In this document: one piece after another, positions 5,238-11,503 of the stretch | How the letters are laid out: each line of letters opens with the position of its first letter | How positions within the stretch are numbered: position 1 is the first letter of the stretch | NCBI GenBank assembly: GCA_041662005.1 | Contig: JBAZTJ010000045.1 | Coordinates: 1-17,927 of the forward strand | Source of the DNA: DATHXC01 sp041662005 | Lineage (GTDB): Bacteria; Pseudomonadota; Gammaproteobacteria; Burkholderiales; Methylophilaceae | Direction of reading: 5' to 3' | Length of the DNA stretch: 17,927 nucleotides | Position numbers and translations under genes: made by a program | Notes under the pieces: generated by a model | The model's input: the letters and a program-made list of their open reading frames with translations, nothing else | Databases searched by the model: none | What the model was told of the DNA's origin: nothing

Positions 5238-7874
5238 ATGAAGAGTAATCCCAGCAGCAAAGAAATACGCCAGGCCTTCCTGGATTTTTTCGCCTCCAAA
5301 GGCCACCAGATCGTTGCATCCAGCTCGCTGGTGCCGCATGGCGACCCTACCCTGCTGTTCACCAATGCGGGCATGAATCAGTTCAAGGATGTATTTCTCG
5401 GTTTCGACAAGCGCCCCTACACCCGCGCCACCACCAGCCAGAAATGCGTACGCGCAGGCGGCAAACATAATGACCTGGAAAACGTCGGTTACACCGCACG
5501 TCACCATACTTTTTTCGAGATGCTGGGTAATTTCAGCTTTGGCGATTACTTCAAGCGTGATGCCATCCAATACGCATGGGAACTGCTGACTGAGGTTTAC
5601 AAGCTGCCTAAGGAAAAACTGCTGGTCACGGTCTACGCCGAAGATGACGAAGCCTACGATATCTGGACCAAGGAAATCGGCATTGCAGCGGAGAAAGTAA
5701 TCCGCATCGGTGACAATAAAGGCGCACGTTACGCCTCCGATAATTTCTGGATGATGGGCGATACCGGCCCCTGCGGCCCCTGTACCGAAATATTCTATGA
5801 CCATGGCGACCATATCTGGGGCGGCCCTCCGGGCAGTGCCGAAGAAGATGGCGACCGCTTCATCGAGATCTGGAACAACGTGTTCATGCAGTTCAACCGC
5901 GATGAAGCTGGCGTCATGCACCCGCTGCCCAAGCCTAGCGTTGATACCGGCATGGGACTGGAGCGCATTTCTGCCGTATTGCAGCATGTGCATGCCAATT
6001 ATGAAATCGATCTATTCCAGAAACTCATTGCTGCTGCTGCGCGCGAAACCAAAACCACGGATCTCGACAGCCCTTCATTGAAGGTACTTGCCGACCATAT
6101 TCGCGCCTGCTCATTCCTGATCGCCGATGGCGTAATCCCCGGTAATGAAGGTCGTGGCTACGTTCTACGCCGCATCATCCGCCGCGCTATCCGCCATGGC
6201 TATAAGCTCGGAGTACGTAGCGCTTTCTTCTACAAAATGTTGCCAGACCTGGTAGCTGAAATGGGTGAAGCTTATCCTGAGCTTATTAGTGAACAAAAGC
6301 GTATTTCAGATATCCTCAAGCAGGAAGAAGACCGTTTCTTTGAAACCATAGAACACGGCATGGCGATTCTGGAAACCGAATTAGCCGATATGGCAAAAAT
6401 CGGCAACAAAACATTTAATGGCGAAACCGCATTCAAACTGCACGACACTTACGGGTTCCCCCTGGATTTAACGGCAGATGTATGCCGTGAGCGCGAAGTG
6501 AATGTGGATGCAGCCGCCTTTGATATCGCCATGGCCCGCCAGAAAGACCAGGCGCGTGCTGCCGGCAAGTTCAAGATGGCAACCAATCTGGAATACGACG
6601 GCCAGGCCACTAATTTCCAGGGCTACGACAAACTTGAAACCACTGCAAAAGTGCTCGCACTCTACAAGGACGGCTCTGCCGTTAACGCATTAAACGAAGG
6701 TGACATGGGCGTGGTTGTACTGGATGAAACGCCCTTCTACGCCGAGTCCGGTGGCCAGATTGGCGATAGCGGAGAACTGCGCGGCAGCGACGGCATTTTC
6801 GCGGTGGAAGATACGCAAAAAATACAGGCCACCGTATTCGGCCATCATGGTGTGGTCAAAACCGGCAAGCTGCTGGTGGGCGGCACGATCAGTGCCCGCG
6901 TCAATACTCAGGCACGCGCCAGCACCATGCGTAACCACTCGGCTACTCACTTGATGCACAAAGCCTTGCGCGAAGTGCTGGGTGAGCATGTGCAACAAAA
7001 AGGCTCTTTGGTCGATACCGAAAAAACACGCTTCGACTTCGTGCATAACGCACCGATGACCGACGAAGAGATTCGCCGTGTCGAAGCTATCGTCAATGCC
7101 GAAATCCTTGCTAACGCCGCAACGCAGGCACGGGTGATGGATATTGAGTCCGCACAAAAAACCGGTGCCATGATGTTGTTCGGCGAAAAATATGGCGATG
7201 AAGTCCGTGTGCTGGATATCGGCTCCACGCGTGAACTGTGTGGTGGCACGCATGTAAGCCGCACTGGCGATATCGGCTTGTTCAAGATCACCGCTGAAAG
7301 TGGTGTGGCTGCCGGGGTGCGTCGTATAGAAGCCACCACCGGCGAAGGTGCGCTCAAGCTGGTTCAATCGCAACAAGCCTTGCTGAGCCAAGTCTCAGGC
7401 GAATTGAAAGCGCCTGCTCATGAACTGCCCGCCAAGGTTGCACAGATTCTCGACAACGTAAAGTCGCTGGAAAAAGAACTGGCGCGCCTGAAATCCAAGC
7501 TTGCCTCTTCGCAGGGTGACGATCTTGCAGCGCAGGCTGTTGAGATTGGTGGCATCAAGGTGCTTGCAGCCACGCTGGAAGGCGCAGATGCCAACGCCCT
7601 GCGCGAGACCATGGACAAGCTTAAGGATAAGCTCAAATCAGCTGCTATCGTGCTGGCAGCCGTTGCTGATGGCAAAGTTAGCCTGGCCGCCGGCGTCACA
7701 AATGACCTCACGACTAAACTTAAAGCCGGCGATCTGGTCAACCATGTTGCCAGCCAGGTTGGTGGCAAAGGTGGCGGCAAACCAGATATGGCCATGGCCG
7801 GTGGCACGAACCCAGCGAATCTGCCTGCCGCACTGGCAAGCGTGACCGACTGGGTCACACAAAAACTCAACTAA
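5238..7874 (+). CDS. alaS: alanyl-tRNA synthetase
   Basis: AlaS charges tRNA-Ala and edits mischarged Ser or Gly. The 878-residue length is normal. The N-terminal class II catalytic domain contains FTNAGMNQFKDVFLG, the motif 2 region YTRATTSQKCVRAGGKHND and the motif 3 region with GNEGRGYVLRRIIRRA. The editing domain has zinc ligands His567 and His571 (HSATH) and Cys668 and His672 (CGGTH). The C-Ala domain ends with GGKGGGKPDMAMAGG, the conserved glycine-rich element. The gene follows recX by 38 bases and precedes lysC by 24 bases, so some co-transcription is likely. No riboswitch or leader was seen. Confidence 0.99.
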   Translation: MKSNPSSKEIRQAFLDFFASKGHQIVASSSLVPHGDPTLLFTNAGMNQFKDVFLGFDKRPYTRATTSQKCVRAGGKHNDLENVGYTARHHTFFEMLGNFSFGDYFKRDAIQYAWELLTEVYKLPKEKLLVTVYAEDDEAYDIWTKEIGIAAEKVIRIGDNKGARYASDNFWMMGDTGPCGPCTEIFYDHGDHIWGGPPGSAEEDGDRFIEIWNNVFMQFNRDEAGVMHPLPKPSVDTGMGLERISAVLQHVHANYEIDLFQKLIAAAARETKTTDLDSPSLKVLADHIRACSFLIADGVIPGNEGRGYVLRRIIRRAIRHGYKLGVRSAFFYKMLPDLVAEMGEAYPELISEQKRISDILKQEEDRFFETIEHGMAILETELADMAKIGNKTFNGETAFKLHDTYGFPLDLTADVCREREVNVDAAAFDIAMARQKDQARAAGKFKMATNLEYDGQATNFQGYDKLETTAKVLALYKDGSAVNALNEGDMGVVVLDETPFYAESGGQIGDSGELRGSDGIFAVEDTQKIQATVFGHHGVVKTGKLLVGGTISARVNTQARASTMRNHSATHLMHKALREVLGEHVQQKGSLVDTEKTRFDFVHNAPMTDEEIRRVEAIVNAEILANAATQARVMDIESAQKTGAMMLFGEKYGDEVRVLDIGSTRELCGGTHVSRTGDIGLFKITAESGVAAGVRRIEATTGEGALKLVQSQQALLSQVSGELKAPAHELPAKVAQILDNVKSLEKELARLKSKLASSQGDDLAAQAVEIGGIKVLAATLEGADANALRETMDKLKDKLKSAAIVLAAVADGKVSLAAGVTNDLTTKLKAGDLVNHVASQVGGKGGGKPDMAMAGGTNPANLPAALASVTDWVTQKLN

Positions 7875-7898
7875 ACCTACTCACTCAAAATATAAAAT

Positions 7899-9140
7899 AT
7901 GGCTCTCATCGTACAAAAATACGGCGGCACTTCCGTCGGCAATCCTGAACGTATCCGCAACCTTGCCCGCCGTGTCGCGCGCGACAAGGCTATGGGGCAT
8001 CAAATCGTGGTGGTAGTCTCCGCCATGTCCGGCGAAACCAATCGTCTGATTGCCTTAGCAAAAGAAATCATGCCGGATCCGGATCCCCGTGAACTGGACG
8101 TCATGGTTTCCACCGGCGAACAAGTCACCATTGGTTTAACCTCGATGGCACTGATGGATCTTGGTATCAAGGCCAAAAGTTACACCGGCGCGCAAGTGCG
8201 CATCGTGACTGACAGCTCGCACACCAAGGCGCGTATCCTGAACATTGACGAAGCACGCATACGTGCTGACCTAGATGATGGTTATGTTGTCGTCGTTGCT
8301 GGTTTCCAGGGCGTCGATGAACAAGGCAATATCACTACGCTTGGCCGCGGTGGCTCCGATACCACTGGCGTCGCCCTGGCCGCGGCATTGAAAGCGGATG
8401 AATGCCAGATATACACCGACGTAGATGGCGTCTACACCACGGATCCACGCGTGGTGCCTGAAGCACGTCGCCTGAAATCGATTACCTTTGAAGAAATGCT
8501 CGAACTCGCCAGCCAAGGCTCCAAGGTACTGCAGATTCGCTCTGTAGAGTTTGCGGGCAAATATAAAGTCAAATTGCGCGTGCTTTCCAGCTTTGAAGAA
8601 ACTGGCGAAGGTACGCTGATCACATTTGAGGAACCTGACAATAAGGACAGCAAGAACATGGAACAACCTATTATCTCCGGCATCGCCTTTAACCGCGACG
8701 AAGCCAAAATCACCGTGCTAGGGGTACCAGACCGTCCAGGTATCGCCTACCAGATCCTGGGCCCTATCGCCGATGCCAATATCGATGTGGACATGATCAT
8801 CCAGAACATGAGTGGCGATGGCACTACCGACTTCACCTTCACCGTACACAAGAACGAAATGGGTAAAGCTCTGGCGCTGCTTAAAGACAAAGTGCAAGCT
8901 CACATTAGCGCCAGAGAAATCATTGGCGATGACAAAATTGCCAAGGTTTCAGTCGTCGGCGTCGGCATGCGCTCACACGTTGGCATTGCCAGCCAGATGT
9001 TCCGCACGCTGGCAGAAGAAGGAATAAACATCCAGATGATCTCAACCAGTGAAATAAAAATCGCCGTCGTAATCGACGAAAAATACATGGAACTGGCGGT
9101 ACGAGTGCTTCACAAGGCTTTTGAACTAGAAGAGGCATAA
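7899..9140 (+). CDS. lysC: aspartate kinase
   Basis: Aspartokinase phosphorylates aspartate at the entry to lysine, threonine, methionine and diaminopimelate synthesis. The 413-residue protein has the kinase domain (KYGGTSVG at 7-14, VSAMSGETNRL at 40-50, LGRGGSDTT at 148-156, YTDVDGVYTTDPR) and two C-terminal ACT domains (TVLGVPDRPGIAYQI and the later SVVGVGMRSHVGIA ... ISTSEIKIAV). This is the monofunctional, feedback-regulated alpha/beta class. An internal start at 8658, with its own AAGGA, could yield a separate regulatory beta subunit. The start at 7899 has an AT-rich leader with no clear Shine-Dalgarno. It lies just after alaS and is followed by the tRNA genes. Confidence 0.98.
   Translation: MALIVQKYGGTSVGNPERIRNLARRVARDKAMGHQIVVVVSAMSGETNRLIALAKEIMPDPDPRELDVMVSTGEQVTIGLTSMALMDLGIKAKSYTGAQVRIVTDSSHTKARILNIDEARIRADLDDGYVVVVAGFQGVDEQGNITTLGRGGSDTTGVALAAALKADECQIYTDVDGVYTTDPRVVPEARRLKSITFEEMLELASQGSKVLQIRSVEFAGKYKVKLRVLSSFEETGEGTLITFEEPDNKDSKNMEQPIISGIAFNRDEAKITVLGVPDRPGIAYQILGPIADANIDVDMIIQNMSGDGTTDFTFTVHKNEMGKALALLKDKVQAHISAREIIGDDKIAKVSVVGVGMRSHVGIASQMFRTLAEEGINIQMISTSEIKIAVVIDEKYMELAVRVLHKAFELEEA
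8658..9140 (+). other. possible internal translation of lysC beta subunit
   Basis: An in-frame ATG (lysC residue 254, MEQPIISGIAF) follows AAGGA (8643-8647) by ten bases. Translation from it would give about 160 residues, containing just the two ACT domains. In Corynebacterium and Bacillus, an aspartokinase beta subunit is made from an internal start at this same point of the protein. Here it is inferred from sequence only. Confidence 0.4.
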
Positions 9141-9160
9141 AGCGTCAATGCAGTTTCACA

Positions 9161-9189
9161 TTGATTTTTAAGGCGCAATCGAGTATCGT
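9161..9189 (+). promoter_or_regulatory. candidate promoter of tRNA-Ser
   Basis: TTGATT (9161-9166) and TATCGT (9184-9189) are 17 bases apart and lie 28 bases before the tRNA-Ser 5' end. Each hexamer matches four of six consensus positions. Confidence 0.4.
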
Positions 9190-9216
9190 TACGCCCGCTG
9201 TAACAGTGAATTAAAC

Positions 9217-9310
9217 GGAGAGCTGGCCGAGTGGTCGAAGGCACTTCCCTGCTAAGGAAGCATACGGGCTTAAATCTGTATCGAGGGTTCGAATCCCTCG
9301 CTCTCCGCCA
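9217..9310 (+). tRNA. tRNA-Ser (anticodon GCU)
   Basis: The acceptor stem GGAGAGC (9217-9223) pairs with GCTCTCC (9300-9306); G9307 is the discriminator and CCA (9308-9310) is encoded. The anticodon stem CTTCC / GGAAG (9244-9248 with 9256-9260) holds loop CTGCTAA with anticodon GCT at 9251-9253, reading AGC and AGU. A long variable arm after 9260, typical of class II tRNAs, and the T-arm GAGGGTTCGAATCCCTC confirm tRNA-Ser. Confidence 0.98.
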
Positions 9311-9348
9311 AAGTTTTATCGGTGTTTGTTATACAACTGGGTTTTATA

Positions 9349-9377
9349 GTGGCATTAAACCCAGCTTCGCGTATAAT
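9349..9377 (+). promoter_or_regulatory. candidate promoter of tRNA-Arg
   Basis: A perfect TATAAT (9372-9377) lies 12 bases before the tRNA-Arg 5' end. GTGGCA (9349-9354) is 17 bases upstream as the -35 element. The tRNA-Arg gene may thus be transcribed independently of tRNA-Ser. Confidence 0.6.
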
Positions 9378-9388
9378 GCACGCCTCAC

Positions 9389-9465
9389 GCGCCCGTAGCT
9401 CAGCTGGATAGAGTACTTGGCTACGAACCAAGGGGTCAGGAGTTCGAATCTCTTCGGGCGCACCA
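9389..9465 (+). tRNA. tRNA-Arg (anticodon ACG)
   Basis: The acceptor stem GCGCCCG (9389-9395) pairs with CGGGCGC (9455-9461); A9462 is the discriminator and CCA (9463-9465) is encoded. The anticodon stem CTTGG / CCAAG encloses loop CTACGAA with anticodon ACG (inosine-modified by TadA in bacteria), reading CGU, CGC and CGA. The T-arm has GTTCGAATC. The gene borders an AT-rich segment that carries hipBA, and tRNA 3' ends are frequent integration sites. Confidence 0.98.
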
Positions 9466-9484
9466 TATAAATAAACAAATATCA

Positions 9485-9515
9485 AAGAGTTAAGATTTTT
9501 TCTTAGCTCTTTTTT
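9485..9515 (+). terminator. intrinsic terminator after tRNA-Arg
   Basis: An 11-base stem (9485-9495 with 9501-9511, one T/G wobble) closes a loop of five T and continues into a T-run to 9515. It ends the tRNA-Arg transcript, 20 bases after its CCA. Confidence 0.85.
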
Positions 9516-9531
9516 ATTGTCTAAAGCTATC

Positions 9532-9550
9532 ATCCTACAAATATCCTACA
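9532..9550. repeat. direct repeat pair beside tRNA-Arg
   Basis: ATCCTACA occurs twice, 11 bases apart (9532-9539, 9543-9550); read on the minus strand it is TGTAGGAT-att-TGTAGGAT. Closely spaced direct repeats of this kind are often found between a tRNA attachment site and an integrase gene, but no integrase is present here. Confidence 0.5.
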
Positions 9551-9746
9551 CCGTAAAAAATACCTCCGGTTATCTACTGAGTTATTGCTTACCGTTGCCA
9601 TTACAGCCGATGGAGTTAAGGAAGTCGGTATCTTGAATGTGGCTTTGCAGCGTCCTAATTAAAGTTCCACCTGAGAAGCTATGAATGGCAGATTCTAGAC
9701 AAAAGCTGAGCTGAGGGGATAGTAATCATCTAATGATGCCTATTCA

Positions 9747-9784
9747 GTAGCTATATCGGCTACGTTTGTAGCTAAAAATGCTAC
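9747..9784. repeat. two successive GTAGC-N7-GCTAC palindromes
   Basis: GTAGC-N7-GCTAC occurs at 9747-9763 and again at 9768-9784, with centres 21 bases apart. The second copy extends to TGTAGC / GCTACA and runs into TTTTT (9786-9790) on the plus strand, so it also has terminator form in that direction. It includes the last bases of hipA. Confidence 0.6.
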
Positions 9785-11046
9785 ATTTTTCTTGTAAAGA
9801 AGCGTTTCTGAAAGCTTCTTGTATTACTCGCGATGTGTTGATTCAATCGCTCTACCATCGTTTTTTCAGTCCCAACGGATGCCATCGCATCAATCTTTGA
9901 TGACACTGTATTTAGTGCGGCTAATAAATCGCTTGAAATTTCTTCTGCGACTTTTAGCACATATTTTGGTTTAAAGCCCAGTGACTGGGACATTTGAATC
10001 ACATGGTCTTTATGGATATTTGATGGATTACTTTCACCGCCAATGTTGAACGCAAACTTGCGCGACAAGCCTGGATAAAGTGAGGTTGAAATTAGATCAT
10101 AGAACGGAGTAAGCCTTACATCTCCTTTAGGCGTGTAGTAGATGGATAGGTTTTTTGCATGGCTGTCGTTATTGCCTACGTAAAGATTAAAAAATAGCCA
10201 TTGAATAAACCTTTTTGTATCAATAGCCATTACACCACTTTGATTAAGTAACTCACGACATCTTAGTAGCGTTGGTCCTCCATCAGATTCGTACTTTATT
10301 GTGGAGGGTTTGCCATCAATCTGGCAGATATCAAGCTGATGCAGCCTATTAATTCGCCCTTGTTGGTCTAAAGTTCTATCGTATCGTTTAATCACACACG
10401 CTTTTGCAATTTTTTGATAACTTACCTCAGCCACATCAAGCTCCAACTTTGCCGCTAGCGTCATCGTAAAAGTCTCATTAATTGCAGATGCCCAAACACC
10501 CTCAATGCCTTTAATATCCGGTTTAATGATATGAGTAGATGGAGAGTTTCCTAAAGGTAGTAACGGATTTCCATCATCGCCGATACAAATACTGAGTTTT
10601 CTTTGTGCTCCAGCTAACGAGATTCTAAGCCCATATTCTTCTTGAATATGGCGGATAACGCCTTGTTGTTGCGTAAAATCATCGGCAATATCTTGCCAAG
10701 TAATCATTCTATATTGTGGTGGTTGCGGCTCTTCGCCATCAGGCACTATAGTGAGATCACTTGCTGTATCACCGCCGATAACACCGAGCAATCCAAAGGT
10801 GGAAGTGACCTGATACTTAAGTTTTAGAAGCTCACGAATACCCGCTTCGGGCAGTAGATTTTCAAAATAGGATTCAACAGCCTGCCCTGAGTGCTCTGCT
10901 TGTGATAGAGGCATTTGAGGCGATATGCCAACTTGGTGATTTTTCTGCCACGTAGAGTCGTAAACAAACTTAACTGGCGCTTCATCGAATAACTCCCCGA
11001 CCAGTTTGCTTTCTCTATAGACATCTAGTTTTTTAACAGCAGCCAT
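9781..11046 (-). CDS. hipA: HipA family serine/threonine kinase toxin
   Basis: HipA is the kinase toxin of a type II toxin-antitoxin pair; in E. coli it phosphorylates glutamyl-tRNA synthetase and induces persistence. The 421-residue protein includes the N-subdomain (about 1-110, with FENLLPEAGIRE) and kinase domain. The Gly-rich loop ISLAGAQRKL (142-151) contains Ser143, matching the autophosphorylated Ser150 of E. coli HipA. IIKPD (173-177) has the ATP-binding Lys. NNDSHAKN (292-299) carries catalytic Asp294, and FYDL (315-318) the metal-binding Asp317. All key residues are present, so it is probably active. The start codon overlaps the hipB stop by one base (TAATG). The segment is AT-richer than the flanking core genes, which suggests transfer. 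The target is unknown. Confidence 0.93.
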   Translation of the reverse strand: MAAVKKLDVYRESKLVGELFDEAPVKFVYDSTWQKNHQVGISPQMPLSQAEHSGQAVESYFENLLPEAGIRELLKLKYQVTSTFGLLGVIGGDTASDLTIVPDGEEPQPPQYRMITWQDIADDFTQQQGVIRHIQEEYGLRISLAGAQRKLSICIGDDGNPLLPLGNSPSTHIIKPDIKGIEGVWASAINETFTMTLAAKLELDVAEVSYQKIAKACVIKRYDRTLDQQGRINRLHQLDICQIDGKPSTIKYESDGGPTLLRCRELLNQSGVMAIDTKRFIQWLFFNLYVGNNDSHAKNLSIYYTPKGDVRLTPFYDLISTSLYPGLSRKFAFNIGGESNPSNIHKDHVIQMSQSLGFKPKYVLKVAEEISSDLLAALNTVSSKIDAMASVGTEKTMVERLNQHIASNTRSFQKRFFTRKM

Positions 11047-11297
11047 TAGAAGCTACCTTTTTTCTGAATCACTATTTCCAGCCCAAGCGTATCTAATACA
11101 TCCAACACTTTTTGAAACTGCACCGTCGGTTTGCCATTTTCTAACTCAACAATAAAGCGATTGCCTGTATTGGCTAAACCCAAAATATCAGCTTGGGTCA
11201 TTTTTTGCGCAACTCTAAACTCACGCACCAAATTGCCTAAATCACGAGTAGATTTTATTGCTACTTGCTGGTTTTGCTTACTGTCGTTATTAATCAC
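11046..11297 (-). CDS. hipB: HipB-like HTH antitoxin
   Basis: The 83-residue product is an XRE/Cro-family helix-turn-helix protein. LGNLVREFRVAQKMTQADI begins the HTH, followed by LGLANTGNRFIVELENGKP and a hydrophobic C-terminal helix-strand (FQKVLDVLDTLGLEIVIQ) for dimerisation. Like E. coli HipB it should neutralise HipA and repress its own operon. Translation starts at a GTG (11297) with GGA about eight bases upstream. No ATG is available that would keep the whole HTH domain, so GTG is the best choice. hipA follows with a one-base overlap. Three matching palindromes upstream are the expected operators. Confidence 0.88.
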   Translation of the reverse strand: MINNDSKQNQQVAIKSTRDLGNLVREFRVAQKMTQADILGLANTGNRFIVELENGKPTVQFQKVLDVLDTLGLEIVIQKKGSF

Positions 11298-11311
11298 GAT
11301 GCGTCCAATAT

Positions 11312-11327
11312 ATTACCTAACGGTAAT
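11312..11327. promoter_or_regulatory. hipBA operator 1
   Basis: The palindrome ATTACC-TAAC-GGTAAT is centred at 11319.5, next to the candidate -10 element and about 15 bases before the hipB start codon. Binding here would block initiation. It is an inferred HipB site from its symmetry and its repetition. Confidence 0.75.
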
Positions 11328-11355
11328 ATATTACATGTTTAATTTGACTTCGCAA
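11328..11355 (-). promoter_or_regulatory. candidate hipBA promoter
   Basis: On the minus strand TTGCGA (11350-11355) and TAATAT (11328-11333) are 16 bases apart. Transcription would then start near 11321, inside operator 1, while operator 2 lies seven bases upstream of the -35 element. This suits autorepression by HipB. Confidence 0.45.
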
Positions 11356-11360
11356 CAGAA

Positions 11361-11378
11361 AATTACCTATAGGTAATT
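11361..11378. promoter_or_regulatory. hipBA operator 2
   Basis: The palindrome AATTACC-TATA-GGTAATT is centred at 11369.5. It is perfectly symmetric over 18 bases and shares the TTACC-N4-GGTAA core with operators 1 and 3. It lies just upstream of the candidate -35 element. Confidence 0.75.
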
Positions 11379-11412
11379 AAATTATCTATTTAAGTGGATT
11401 TAATAGCATTAG

Positions 11413-11427
11413 TTACCTAACGGTAAT
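11413..11427. promoter_or_regulatory. hipBA operator 3
   Basis: TTACC-TAAC-GGTAA is centred at 11419.5, with the same TAAC spacer as operator 1. It is the most distal site, between the promoter and the rng terminator. Confidence 0.7.
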
Positions 11428-11460
11428 TGAATTGGCGATAAAGGGCACAACAAATAAAAA

Positions 11461-11492
11461 AGCTTACCGAGGAAACCCGGTAAGCCTTTTTT
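11461..11492. terminator. bidirectional terminator after rng
   Basis: The stem GCTTACCG / CGGTAAGC (11462-11469 with 11478-11485) has an eight-base loop and is flanked by an A-run on its left and a T-run (11487-11492) on its right. On the minus strand it follows the rng stop by about a dozen bases and ends in TTTTTT, so it terminates rng and keeps hipBA transcriptionally separate. Confidence 0.88.
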
Positions 11493-11503
11493 ATTACCAC
11501 CCA

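Larger units (their letters stand above)
9466..9780. other. intergenic region between tRNA-Arg and hipA, relic-like DNA
   Basis: This region of 315 bases holds the tRNA terminator, a direct repeat ATCCTACA (9532-9539 and 9543-9550), and two GTAGC-N7-GCTAC hairpins at its right end. It also has an open frame without a start codon on the minus strand (9582-9725). I cannot name any gene in it. The composition and position next to a tRNA suggest remains of an integrated element. Confidence 0.5.

Noticed and set aside
5055..5993. 312-codon minus-strand frame over recX and alaS
   Set aside because: It lies antisense to two clearly conserved genes, spans their junction and shows no family features; long shadow frames are common in such codon usage.
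6690..7391. 233-codon minus-strand frame inside alaS
   Set aside because: Antisense shadow of the alaS editing domain with no recognisable motif.
9270..9533. 87-codon minus-strand frame across both tRNA genes
   Set aside because: It is the reverse complement of tRNA-Ser and tRNA-Arg; peptide strings such as EEIRTPDP and SEGFEPS are well-known false products of antisense tRNA reading.
9389..11503. Duplicated tRNA-Arg 3' end (attL/attR) flanking hipBA
   Set aside because: Only a loose resemblance (GGGC, CAACAAATAAA-like) is seen near 11445; no clean direct repeat of the tRNA 3' end.
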